Assembly (NCBI GenBank): GCA_018894105.1
Contig: CM032128.1
Coordinates: forward strand, 24,037,001-24,101,000
Source of the DNA: Jacaranda mimosifolia
Taxonomy: Eukaryota > Streptophyta > Magnoliopsida > Lamiales > Bignoniaceae
Reading direction: 5' to 3'
DNA: 64,000 nt
Part shown: positions 1 to 11,438 of the stretch, piece by piece
How the letters are laid out: every line of letters begins with the position of its first letter
How positions within the stretch are numbered: the stretch's first letter is position 1
Translations under genes and position numbers: made by a program
The notes under the pieces: model-generated
The model's database searches: none
What the model saw: only the letters and a program-made list of their open reading frames with translations
Told to the model about the DNA's origin: nothing

Positions 1-835
1 AAGATGGCCTAAGGGCTTTAAATATTGACCCTGCAACATGGGTAAGATAGAGCATTAAATCACTTCAGCATCCTTGTTGACAAACTTCAATGATAATTAA
101 TTGTTATCTCTTGCTTTCTCCCCTTCATAATACAGCTAGCGGGCAAGGCAGTGAACTTGGTTCAAGATGTAATGAAAACAACCCATGATAAGGCAAAAGA
201 ATGCATATATACCAATTACTATGGTGTCAAGGATGTAACTGAGGCCCTTCTGCCTTTCCTACAGCGCTCCACATTTGGAGCAAGAATTGTGAACGTCTCT
301 TCCCTAAGGAGTGAATTAAGTGTAAGCAGATCATCACAATTGCTTATTTGTGCACATTTGTTAATGGTTTCCCTCCCTCTTTTTGAAGTGGAAACTCTAA
401 TGCAGCAGAAGATGGTATTGGACAATTAGAACTGAGTTTCTGTTTGTTCTTATGCAGCGTATCCCTAATGAGCATATAAGAAAAGAACTTGGGGATGCAG
501 ACACTCTAACGGAAGAGAAAATTGACAGAATACTGCAAAAGTTTCTGCATGATTTGCAGCACGATTCACTTGAAGCTAATGGATGGCAAAAGATGCTACC
601 AGCTTACAGCATATCAAAGGCCACCCTTAATGCATATACCAGAGTTCTTGCAAAGAAGTATCCCAATATGTGTATAAATTGTGTACACCCAGGATATGTC
701 AACACAGATATTAATTGGCATACTGGAACAATGACGGTGCGAGAAGGAGCTGAAGGGCCCGTAATGTTAGCCCTACTACCCAAGGGTGGTCCTACTGGCA
801 GGTATTTTGACCATACACAAGTCGCTGAGTTTTGA
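1..835 (+). CDS. Short-chain dehydrogenase/reductase, salutaridine/neomenthol reductase-like (5' partial)
   Basis: Three 3' exons of an NADPH-dependent classical SDR: <1-41, 136-321 and 458-835, the gene running off the left edge. Junctions are in phase 0: TGG|gtaaga, tacag|CTA, AGT|gtaagc, tgcag|CGT. Visible landmarks are NYYGVKDVTEALLPFL, the NVSS strand that carries an active-site Asn/Ser region, the catalytic-type YSISK (Tyr-x-x-x-Lys), then NAYTRVLAKKYP, the CVHPGYVNTDI segment and a C-terminal LALLPKGGPTG block ending in TGA at 833-835. The insertion between the NVSS strand and the YxxxK motif (IPNEHIRKELGD...) is typical of the large plant SDR subgroup that includes salutaridine reductase, (+)-neomenthol dehydrogenase and carbonyl-reductase-like proteins. 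The substrate cannot be told from sequence. The N-terminal Rossmann glycine motif lies outside the window. The frame is open, so I take it as functional. Confidence 0.88.
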
Positions 836-2200
836 TTCGCTCCTTTATTTGAAAGTGATATTTCTTCTACATGGTTGTTAAGGCAGCCGAACGTAATTTG
901 GGTTCTTTTGGTACAAGTCTGAACTAAGAAAAGTTATCTTTTGTTACAATTCTTAATTATGAAAAGCATACCGCGGGTACATCATAGCTTGTCTTTAGAA
1001 GTGTAAAAGTAATATTCAAAGAAATTAGTGATATTTGTGAGTTTCTGCTAAGACCACTCTATAGCTGGAAGGGCGGTTGATCATCTTGTAATTTAGGATG
1101 AGTAGAAACTGGACTAACAGAGGGATGATAAACACCACTTGTGACTTCCATTTACTTCAGAATTTCCCGTCTAGCTTTCGAGGCCAGCCAAGCATACATT
1201 ATAGAAGAAACAGTACCAAATAGGAACATCAAACACTCCCTCATGGAAGCTCTTAAAATCTGAGAAATCATTCCAAGCTTTTAATGTCCACAAAACTCAT
1301 AATTATGTCCCAACTCCCCTCATCAGTTTAGGAGTGAGAAATGCACTACCAAGGAGTATTCTAGGCCTAGGGGGGCAAAACCAGGAAAATTCTATCTGGC
1401 ACCAGGTGCAATGCTCGTAGTATTTTCCTGGTGTTAGAATTTTCCGAGCAAAACCAAGACACATGGAAGTAAGCTTAGACAACAGATAAGTTGCTGAAAA
1501 AAGTGGTAGAAAGTAGAAACAAGCAGATGTATGAATCAAATCGGCATTCTATGAATTGAATCGGCAGTAAGAATGTTTGTCATAGTATATGGACACATAC
1601 ATTATTCACCGAGCAGCAAACTGTGCTATTACATTAAACAAATCTTAATCAATCTCGAGATTTTTTGATGTAATATAACAACCAACAGCAAGATCACAAC
1701 AAAAATATTCAAGCAAAAGCGCCGATTAAAAAAGAGTCCTCAAACTAAACAAACCCACAATCAGAGGAAAGAGCAAAAACGATACCAGCAAGGGACCAAT
1801 TCATACATTATCAACTCCCAAGACAACCAGCTGTAGGATCTGCTCCATTGCAGCAACAGTCTCCTATTGGATGGATATTCATGTATATATACAATTACTG
1901 ATTACAAACACTATACATGTATCGTAAGCATACTTGCAAGAGAATGTGGAATCTGGATTTCTTCAATTTCATGAGTTAGACAAAGCCAATAGTTATAAAG
2001 ACCTCATACATATCCAGATGTCTTTCTACTTCTGCAGTTATAAAGACCGCACGCACATCCACTACAAAATTATAGAAAAGGAGATATAAATGCTGATGCA
2101 AATTACTCGGGCTAAATTTTTATTAATGTTATTCTTCAAGAGATATAATGTAAATATGAGTTCACAAATTTAATACAATACAATGATGAACTCTGGGGAG
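836..2200. other. 3' flank and intergenic DNA, no gene recognised
   Basis: Follows the reductase stop codon. The first few hundred bases are probably 3' UTR and downstream sequence. I see no supported coding exon. The only structure noted is an 11-bp inverted repeat at 1380-1390 and 1422-1432 (ACCAGGAAAAT / ATTTTCCTGGT) with a 31-nt spacer inside a slightly GC-richer patch. Confidence 0.5.
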
Positions 2201-2204
2201 AGAT

Positions 2205-2330
2205 GGACAGAAATCAGCCGTTGGCTCCGCGTGAGTGTGTAGGCAAAGGAAGCCGCTGACGATCATGGCGGCGGTAGCAGCGGGCGGGGCAGGGAGGCTG
2301 CCGCCGGGAGGAGCGAGACAAAAAACACAT
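2205..2330. other. Short GC-rich island in AT-rich DNA
   Basis: A block of about 120 bp rich in GGCGGCGG and CGGGCGGGGC runs abruptly into very AT-rich DNA at about 2400. On the minus strand it holds an ATG (at 2266-2264) with a 34-codon frame ending in TGA, which I do not recognise. It could be the remains of a first exon or 5' UTR of a lost gene, or simply a GC-rich repeat fragment. No family match can be claimed. Confidence 0.3.
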
Positions 2331-5300
2331 AGATGGAATTTTTGGGAAATTCTTACAAATGTGGGATTATGGGGTGGGGGTGGCGGGATTACGTGGCATC
2401 TGACGCAATGATGATTTAATTATTTTTAATCTTTCATTTTTTATTATAATTCATTAAATACATGTCAAGAATATTTGTTTTCAAACCAATTATTTTTATA
2501 AAGAAACACTAGCATGTGCTCGATGGGAGCCAACAAAAATAATTTTATTACTTAAATGATTTATTTATAATAATATATATTTTAATTCATATTTAAAAAA
2601 ATGAATTGTAATTATTTATAGCATTTAAAGAAAAAAATCTATTACTAATAAATAAAATAATTTTAGTATTTCAATTGAAGATATTTTGTACTTAAATAAA
2701 TTGTAGAATATCAATTATTGTTTGTTCTAAATTTTATATATTACACAAAAAATTTCAAATGACAAAATTTTGAAAAACAAATGAAGGAAATAAGAAAATA
2801 AAAATAATGCATAACATTTTATTCAACATGCTTTTTATATTAGATATATATCTATACATACATATTTTGATATGATGATCATAAATAATTTTTATTAAGA
2901 TGTAAAAAAAAATTGTATGATTTTTTAATAATGTGGAAGCTATAGTTATAACTTCATGGCATTTGAAAATTTCAAAATATGAAGTATTTGTTATTAGAGT
3001 AAATATATAACCTCTTTGAACTTTATTTATAAAATAACTTACATTAGGTTATTATTTGATCACTAATTTAGTAAGTAGTTTGTAAATGCAATGTATTATA
3101 AACCTAAATATTTCTTGATATTCCATACAATTTTGATAAAATAAAATTTATTTGTTTTATTTATATATAGTTATTTTTATTAATTTGAAATTATCAAATA
3201 ACATTTATTATGAAATAATCATAAAATAATAAGTAAATTTTTAATATTCAATGCAATATAAAAAAAATAATCTCTCATAAATTTCTTTTATAAGTATGAG
3301 ATATTTAAATAATTTAATGGATACTTACTTTCAATAAAACATTTTTCATATGCCACCATTAATTTATGTAAAAAAAGAAAAATCTTCAATAAATTATTAT
3401 AAAAAAAAATATAAAAATAAATGCACATAATGTAAATATAATATTGTGTAACTAAATCCATTTTGATATTCCAGTGGTCATTTGTCAATCTTTTGAAAAT
3501 TTTAAACTATGTCAACCATATATATCTCCTATCAAAAAAATTGTTTCAAATAATTAAAAATGACTTCTCCATCATTATATTGTTGAAATACTAAAATGAT
3601 TTAAATCAATAATTCTTGTATATTTGAAATAAATTCTTCAAAATAAATTATTTATTATATTATGTATATATAATTTTATCTAAAAATATCATTGTAAAAG
3701 TAATTATTTTTTAAAAATATAGAATGGTAACAGAAATACTGTAGAAATATAAATATAACAAGAATAATTGCATAATAACAAACATATAAAATAAATGAAA
3801 GATTTATATGCTAATCTTGTAATTAATAAAATTTATAAGATATAATTTTATGAAGAGTAACTTACTATGGTGATCATAAATTTTAAACTTATGGGATGAG
3901 ATAAAAATATAATTATGTATATTTCTAAATTATTTATGAGTTAAAATCTATATTGTGATTCTGAATAAACATAACATGATATTTTAAACAACCAAGGAAA
4001 TTTTTAATTTAATTAAAAAACTTAAAATTCTAAGAATTCAATATTTGGCCAAAATTGTGCAATTAAATCAACACAAAATTGTGCTATATATGATAGCTTA
4101 TATTTGATGCACTTATATGTATCCACAAAATGAAATAGGAGATGAATTATAAATTGGAATAGAGAATTCAAATTATATTTTATTAGGCCATCCATTTTTA
4201 AATTATTATATTTGAAACCACAAAGAATATTCCATTCTTCAAAAAAAAAAAAAAAAAAAAAGGTGTTGGGGGTTGGGGGGGGGGGGGTTACCACCATTAT
4301 TAAGAATTTAAATAAACGTTTAAAATGTAAACAAATTGATTTAATTAATTTGTTACATGAAGCCTTTTATTTTTATTTTATTTTTTTCTTTTTCTGATTA
4401 CATGAAGTTTCCATTGTTTTGGTATAACATCAAGAATTATACTTATAAATTATTTACATAGTCTTTTTCAAACTTCTTTGACTACTAGCTTTGCTTCCCT
4501 TTGAACTGTTATTTACCAATAAAATTAAAAAAAATTACACTTTTGAATAGAAGAAATCAGGAGTGTTTTTTAGCGCCGTGCCGCAAGTCTATGTTTGCCA
4601 ATATAACGCGTTGGCAATAATGTAAATCAAATTAGGCCTTGTTTGCCATGAAAGTACTTTGTTCGGCTAGAATTTAGGCCTGTAAATAGATAGAATATTG
4701 CTGTACCCATATTAGGTATTCTAAAATACCCAAACAAAAATACCATATATTCTACCCAAACAGAAATTATCTAGCTGCTGGATAATCTTCTATCATTCTT
4801 AAAATGCTGTGCTGCGGCTGCTGCCCAAGGAAAAAGTAACAAATAGGCATTTCTTTTAATCAAAACCTAATGTTGGGAAGTAATTCCATCCTTCTTAAAT
4901 ATCAAAATGAAACAAAAAAATATCGGATATGGTGATATAAAAATCTTTGGTATCTGAAATCGCAATATGATAGCTATACGTCTAAATAGATTTACATAAA
5001 TAAAAATTCACTTTGATATGGAATTAATTAGACAGCTTTTTAACTACAAAAAGAGCTGTTTAGGTAATGGGTAAAATAGCATATTATTCAAAAATGTATA
5101 ATTTTGACAGATGAACCAGCAGTCCAATTTTTTTAAATAATTCAGAATTGTAATTCGTAGAGGCGAAACTTCTATTCAAGCCCATTTATGAACATTTCAA
5201 GCCATTTTTGCTTCCACATTTTTTGCCCTACGCAGCCCTACTTTTCATTTACTGTCTTCCACGATGTTTTTATTTATCTCAAATGGGCCATTGAAATTTA

Positions 5301-5500
5301 TATACAAGTAAAAGTAATTGCATTAGGTTTGGGTCAGGATTTGACCCAATAAAAGTAATCATGTTGTCGGGGAATAACATTCTGCCCGGCCCAGCTAAAC
5401 TTGAGGTCCAGTTCAGCTACAGATTCGGCCCATTAATTGAAAAATGTATGTTTTGTTTTTTGTTTTAAGTATTATATTTATCCAACATTTGCTTTCCCAA
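2331..5500. other. Very AT-rich intergenic DNA
   Basis: About 3 kb of AT-rich sequence with frequent stops in all frames and no exon that I can support. It contains an A19-type run followed closely by a G-run (4241-4287) and many short A and T tracts. The short open frames here are low-complexity and lack family features. Probably decayed transposon or spacer DNA. Confidence 0.6.
4240..4287. repeat. Homopolymer pair: poly-A followed by poly-G
   Basis: A run of about 20 A (ending near 4260) is followed within 20 bases by a run of about 13 G (from about 4275). A similar T-run then G-run occurs at 20200-20226. Such juxtaposed homopolymers are slippage-prone and also prone to assembly or sequencing error, so exact lengths are uncertain. 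Confidence 0.7.
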
Positions 5501-5567
5501 CTCTGCGCATAATTTTCACGGAAACACTAGCAGTCTTCCCTCCAAAACCCCACCCCAATGTTTAATG

Positions 5568-6890
5568 ACCCCACCAATCGCCTTCAAACCAGCTACACCT
5601 GCTACTTCTCCGCCTCACTTCCGCAGCATTTAGGCTCTTCGCCACCACCTCCTCCGCCGCAGCCCCCACAACTAGCATCCATGACCCCGAAACAGTAACA
5701 GTTCCCGAACCCTCAACTCCGAAACCCAGGTCCAATAGCAGTAGAAGGGACACCACAAGGGATAAAAAGGTGAATTTAGACCCCCATCAGCTTAGATTGA
5801 ACTGGTTGGAGTCCCTTACTTGCCCTTTGCCGGAGAATTATAAGAATCGGGCTTCAAAAGACTCCGACTGCTGCAATGCGGACTCGGGGTGGATAATCGG
5901 GGTCGGCCCGGATCTTTCTGGAGCCCGACCATACTCCTCAGGTAGTGTAAATTGGCGGTTTGTCGTTGGTGTGCTGGATACTGGAGCAAACATCATGCTT
6001 CAAAACTTGTACAATTATTGTCAACGCATAATTTGTTTTATGTGACTTTCTTTTCTATTAGGAATGTAGAATTCTATGCATGATGACTTCTATGCCCTGT
6101 TTCAGATGTTGGGTGTTTCCTCGTGGTTCCAAGCTTTAGTTTTGAGATAGAAATTTTAGGAAGGGTATTTAGCTTAATTGCATTGCGACCCATTATCTTG
6201 GATATATATAGCCTATTGATACCGTGAATTCTAGGGCATATATATATATATATATATATTGTGCCGTGGTACTTTATAAATATATATATATATATATATT
6301 TTTTTTTTCCTCTGCTGGTCTGCTCTAAGGCTCAATTTTTGCATGATAAACTGCCAACGTCTTCGGCTTTCTTTTCGCTGATGTGATCAAGACAAATTTA
6401 CTGTTTTCACGAGTTCCAACTGCGATAGTACCATAGTGCCATTGTAAGGTTCATTACTTGAATCCCCTCATGCATTGTGTCTCATGACTCATGGTTATTC
6501 AGTGCTACGAGATGATGGATGAACACTGCAACTATTTTCAGCCATTAATTTTAAAATATTCATTACTTCAACCAACTCATGCATTCTATATCATTGCATT
6601 TTAATATGAGATGGCAGGAAGGAAGATGAACAGTATGCACTTTTCTGTTATTTTGTTCATCTTTTCTTTCTGTTAGTTACTACAACCCGTCGTAATAACT
6701 GAAGACTGGTGTTTATCTCTTTGATACTTGTTTACTTCATATTACTTCTCTTCTCCTATCTTATAGGTTTATGATTCTTCTCACTTGAAAGTGTTGGTTG
6801 GCAAAAGAGTCCGTGGTAACAAGTTTAAAAAAGATGAGCAGGACATTCCTTCCACCAACTTTATTAAGAGAATATGGGACATAAATAGAT
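5568..6890 (+). pseudogene. Decayed MOC1-like Holliday-junction resolvase fragment
   Basis: Two exon-like blocks resemble the first part of plant MOC1, a RuvC-fold endonuclease that resolves Holliday junctions in chloroplasts. Block 1 (about 5568-5940) reads a Ser/Ala/Leu-rich leader, then DPHQLRLNWLESLTCPLPE and GWIIGVGPDLSGA. Block 2 starts after ttatag at about 6767 and reads VYDSSHLKVLVGKRVR, followed by a possible gtaaca donor. Signs of decay: no in-frame ATG upstream (TAA and TGA precede the leader frame); the metal-binding Asp expected in IGVDPD is Gly (GGC, 5905-5907); just after DLSGA the bases fit the family only if one nucleotide is missing; and no later exons (for example the GWW...YGLWI region) were found before the copia relic. 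Family assignment rests on recalled conserved blocks. A highly divergent or mis-assembled gene is the alternative. Confidence 0.6.
6238..6300. repeat. Two (TA)n microsatellites
   Basis: Two TA tracts (about 6240-6260 and 6281-6299) flank a 20-bp spacer containing TGTGCCGTGG, the second followed by a T run. They lie between the two MOC1-like blocks, in what would have been an intron. Confidence 0.85.
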
Positions 6891-7336
6891 ATGATAAGAC
6901 GAATTAATCGAAAAAAAATGATATTTGGCTAGAAAATAATTCCAAAAGATTAGTGCTATGAGTAACAATTTGAAGATAATTTCAAAATGTGTAGATACAT
7001 CATTTCAAATTTCATATATTAAATCTTCATTTCACACTTAATTATTATTTCCATATATGGTAAAACAAGTTATCGATCATGAAAACTCTAGAGAAAATCT
7101 AGTATGTTAAGGAATGGATCTTGGGCCTAATTTAACTTCAAAAGCTAGCTCAAAATGTGAGGATTGTTCAATACTATATATAGAGACTGTAACTTATTTA
7201 TTTCATCGGTATGGGACACTAACATAATATTTTACTGAGAGAAATAAAACTACATGATTTTAGCAACTAGATAAAACGGCAGCCAAAATAAATTGTTGTT
7301 AGATGGTGAATATATTAGAAAATCTATTTCTTCCAT

Positions 7337-8524
7337 GTGGATGGAGCTAGGCGGAAGCGAGAAAGAAAATTTTCAACCACATCAGGTCCGTATCAATCAG
7401 GGTCAATTCTTTGCCCAGGGTTGATTTTAGTACAACTCTTAACACTCTCTAAAGTTGTAACGTTTTCCATAAACAACTTCAGCCTAATGATTGGAATGTG
7501 TGTGGAAAACATTGCCTTGTTGGAGCAAAAGTGATGCATTGCACTTGTATCAACCCACCATCGAATGGTGGGCTTATCATAAGGTTAGCTTGTGAGATGG
7601 AGGTCTATCATATCTACTGGTATGTGTGTACTTCTCTTTACTCGCATGCACTTGGTCTAGCTTGTTTTCTTTGGAAGCCGACATTCCTTCATCTTGCGGT
7701 TTCGGTTTTCTATAATTGTAGCAATTCTCTTTAAATTTCTTAGCCTTCTTCGCTTTGCTACTTCGACCATTCCAGGGTTGTTTTCTTTTTTTCTTCCTTT
7801 TGTTAGTATTTAAGCTTGGCCTACTAGATTAGCCTTGGCTTCCATCTTAACCCTTCCAACCTTGACATCAGACATTCGATTATCTGCTTCGATCCTTAGC
7901 CTGACCATGTCTTCAAGTCCTGTCTCTTTTCTCTTGTGCTTAAAATACTTCTTGAAGTATTTTCAAGATGGTGGCAGCTTTTTGATTATTGCAGCTACTA
8001 GAAATATTTCACTTGGAGCACATGTTCTCTACATGAATCTCATGCAGGATGATATACAATTCTTGGACTTGGCTCATTACAGATTTGGAGTCCACCATTT
8101 TGTAGTCCAGAAACTTTCACACTAGAAGCTTTTTCAAACTAGCATCTTTAGTCTAGCATTTCTTCTCCAGCAACTGCAATAGCTCTTTGGTTGTCTTGAT
8201 CAGAGTATAAATACTATAGAGAGTGTCGTCCAAACCATTCAGAATGCAGTTCCTGCACACAAGTCATTGTGGCATCGAGCATTATATACCGCTCTTCTCT
8301 AGACATTATCTTCATTTTGAGACAGAGATGGAGCCTCCTCTGTCAGGAGCCGCACTAAATTAAGATTGTCAGATAGAACAATATTTTTTACTGCCATCTT
8401 TTGAAGTCTATCTTATAGAACTTATCTAGTCTTTTACCATAAATAGAGGTAAGTGTAGAGGCTGCTGGTGGTATAGGGGTAGTGACTGTAGACACTGGTG
8501 TTATTGGAGTGGTTGTCGCCATTG
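7337..8524 (-). pseudogene. Degenerate Ty1/copia gag-protease relic
   Basis: Read on the minus strand, an ATG at 8524-8522 opens a Thr/Pro/Ala-rich N-terminus and then blocks typical of copia gag (UBN2-type): a KIDFKRWQ segment, a TTKELLQLLEKKC segment, FLDYKMVDSKSV, SQVQELYIILHEI, a Lys-rich stretch with a broken CCHC-like knuckle, and near 7570-7500 a protease-like WWVDTSAMHHFCSNKAMFST. The block order is gag then protease, as in copia elements, but several in-frame stops and frameshifts interrupt it. In the protease motif the usual DTGA/DSGA reads DTSA. No integrase, reverse transcriptase or LTR pair was found, so only the 5' portion survives. It lies antisense to, and just downstream of, the MOC1-like fragment, and may have helped truncate it. 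Confidence 0.8.
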
Positions 8525-11340
8525 ATCACAAAAGCTAAATTTATCATAAATTGTTTTGGCAGTAAAAGACTATGATCTTTCAAAATTATGTATGATTGAG
8601 GTAAAAATCGTACTCTTTGTGTTCTCTAATTGCAAATCTCTACAAAATAATTCTAGGGGTCCTAGGGATTTTTTTCATGCAAAATTTCTTCAAGTTAGAA
8701 ATTAGTTTTCTTGGCTCAAAATAAATCAAAAATAGGCTTGAAAAAATAAAAAAAGTGTATGATCAGGAATTCGAATTTAGCGAATCTCTGATGTGTGTGT
8801 ATATAAATGAAAAAGTACTTGAAGAAACAATAAAGTGTGTACCTTAAGTTAGAGTTGATTTTATATCTATATATCAAATTTGCTATTTGCCAGTTTGCTT
8901 ATAAAAACTCCATACTAGAAGTTCATTCCTACAAATAAGCTATTTCTTTGCCTAGAGGTCTCTGCAACTATTTTAAATTTTCCATTCAATAAATCAATAA
9001 ATTGTGCCTCCTTTTTCTTTTTAGTCGGACACGGCAACCCATCTTAACCTCCCCATCCCGCAACAGTCGGTCACAGTACAACTCATCACAGCACACACAT
9101 TAACTCGGCCCACTACACTCTACGGAGGAATCCCCCTCTGAAGCCCTCTGCAACTCGGACTGTGAACTCAGCCCCTATCCGAGTAATCCATTCACGTATT
9201 GATTTACATATAAACACTGTTGGTTCAATTTTTTTTCCCAAAAGAAAATAATAAAAAATAAAAGATCATACAAAAATACTAGAAAAATTAAAAAAATAGT
9301 CGTCCAATTAGTAGCAGTACAAGTTGAGTGCATATTTTCTTCTTCATTCTTCTGATTTTATTTTTTGTTTGGTTTAAGCTACGATTATTTTCCATGTGGG
9401 TATATTGTTGAATAGTATATCCGAACTCAATTAATAAAGTTATAACACAATACAGAAAAATAGGGACAGCTCTCGTGCAGACATGTTGCATTTGCCTAAG
9501 GGACAATTAAATTGGAGACTTCTTCCCATCTACCATCAATAAATGCATCTTTACTTAATTCCTTCAATTGTAGGCACGCACCCATCCATTCCAATTACCT
9601 AATTCTTTTGTATCATACTTTTTGTTCAAACTTGTGGACATAAAATGCAGTGGGCCACACATCACATGACCCAAGATTTGTAGTTGCATATCACTTTATT
9701 TTCGATTAATTCTTGTGATGCATTACAAATATAATGCAACTGCAAAAAGTCATCCAAAAGGTTTTCCCATTGTGCATGAAGATGATGATGATGATGGTCT
9801 AACCACTAACACTAGGATTGGTTGTGATACTTCAACTTATATTTATGTGTTTTAGAGATTTTAGGGATGTTTTAGTATTTAAGAGATATAAAAATTAGCG
9901 ATGAAGTTGTGAGATAAAGTGTAATAATTATAATGATATGATGGATTGATGTGATGTGAGGTTGTGAATGACTGTAGGATTATTTTTTAGATATGTTTGA
10001 AAGAGTTGGTTGAAATATGGAGATTATTTTGTGAGTTTTAATTTTTGGATTTTTGGAGCAACACTTCTCATTGGCCTAAGAGACACATTAAATGGTCTCA
10101 CAATCAACAGAGCCTCCACCCTAAAATATGTCTCACAAACAAAAAAAAAGGTCAAATCCCACAAGCATTCACAACCTAAAATTTTTCCCATCAATTGAGG
10201 TGTTTTGTGTCACTTGTTCAATTCCATTTTTCAATAACTTTTGCTTGGTTTAACAATTTTGATGAGGAAGGAAAACTATTTTAAGAAAACAATTAAAGAC
10301 ATATAAAATCTTCAGCTTATTCAATCACTTAAATAAAATAATGAGGAAAAATAATTAGTGATATGGAGGTGATTAATTAGTTGAAAAAAGTTTTCTCTCA
10401 TTTTCCTTATCATTTTGAGGAAAAAATGAATTGATCTTCAATTATATTATGCTTTCCATCAAATTTTGTTTTCTTTGGTATTTTCCTACCAATTAAACAG
10501 TTGAAAATATTTTATTTAATATTTTCTTTTCTTTTTCTCATCAAAATCCTTATACGAAATATTGTGTAATAAAAAGATGGGAAAAACTAATTAGCAACAT
10601 AGTAATTTTTGTTAACTAAATGTATGAATTCCAGGTGAATTTTTATGCTACAACAATTATATCAAAGTGCCAATTTAGTCGAAATTCTTAAAAAATAAAA
10701 ATAAAAATAGTGACTTGTTTAATTTTGCATTTATAGACTTCGCCTCCAAAAATTGTATATGAAATTTATTGAAATACCATTTGATGTGTTACTAAATAAA
10801 TAAATAAATAAAGTGCAAGGATGTAAATCATTTCATATCTTTTATGTCAATTAGTATTTTATCATGCATATATTTCATTTTATAAATACTACAATTATCT
10901 ATTTCTATATAGATATTTAATATATTTGAAATTTATTTATAACGTACAATGCCTAAAGAACACACTGCGTTGAAAATAGAAAATGTGAATAGGAAGGAAA
11001 ACGGCAGAGAAAAATTCCCTTGTTGGGAAAGTTTGTGAAATTCGTGCAATAGCCAATAATGAATGTGCGAAATGCGAAAGAAAGAAAGAAGGAAATGCCG
11101 TCAAATTTAGACGCACCGAATTAAACACAGTTTGGTAGTCGATGGCACAGCCAAAGAGGCAATTTCAATTCAATTCATTTCTTGCCTAACAAAACGTAGC
11201 CACACTTTTTGCTCAATGCCAGCTGTTTCTCCACATACATAAAATTAATTTTTATTATTATTATTATTATTATTATTTTTTTGTTAGTGCAATCCCATTG
11301 GATAAAAAAACATAGGACTAAAATAATAGAGAATCCAAAG
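8525..11340. other. Intergenic DNA with a GC-richer patch
   Basis: 8525-8900 probably includes the 5' leader of the copia relic. 9016-9185 is a GC-richer stretch with several ACTCGG/CGGTC words, reminiscent of an LTR or retroelement leader, but no partner copy was seen. The rest (9190-11340) is AT-rich with no supported exon. The last few hundred bases are the likely promoter of the lipid-transfer gene that follows. Confidence 0.5.
11246..11283. repeat. (ATT)n microsatellite upstream of the lipid-transfer gene
   Basis: A run of about ten ATT/TTA triplets followed by a T run, within 200 bp upstream of the start codon at 11439. Confidence 0.85.
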
Positions 11341-11346
11341 GCAAGC

Positions 11347-11355
11347 TTTATATAC
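11347..11355 (+). promoter_or_regulatory. Probable TATA box
   Basis: TTTATATAC sits about 85-90 bp upstream of the ATG at 11439, which would leave a short leader of about 55 bases. Position and sequence fit a plant TATA box. There is no direct evidence for the transcription start. Confidence 0.5.
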
Positions 11356-11438
11356 AACCCGTCTTCGTGCACTAAGAAGACATTGTTACTACTTAATATC
11401 AAGCAAAAATTCCAATCATCCCATTCAAAAAAATTGCC

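Noticed and set aside
1380..1432. A microRNA precursor
   Set aside because: The stem is only 11 bp with a 31-nt loop, too short for a plant miRNA hairpin.
5568..6045. A functional MOC1 gene
   Set aside because: The start codon is missing, a key Asp is Gly, a base seems lost after DLSGA, and downstream catalytic exons are absent.
7337..8125. Plus-strand open frames of 60-96 residues at 7337-8125
   Set aside because: They lie antisense to recognisable copia gag and protease blocks on the minus strand and have no family features of their own.
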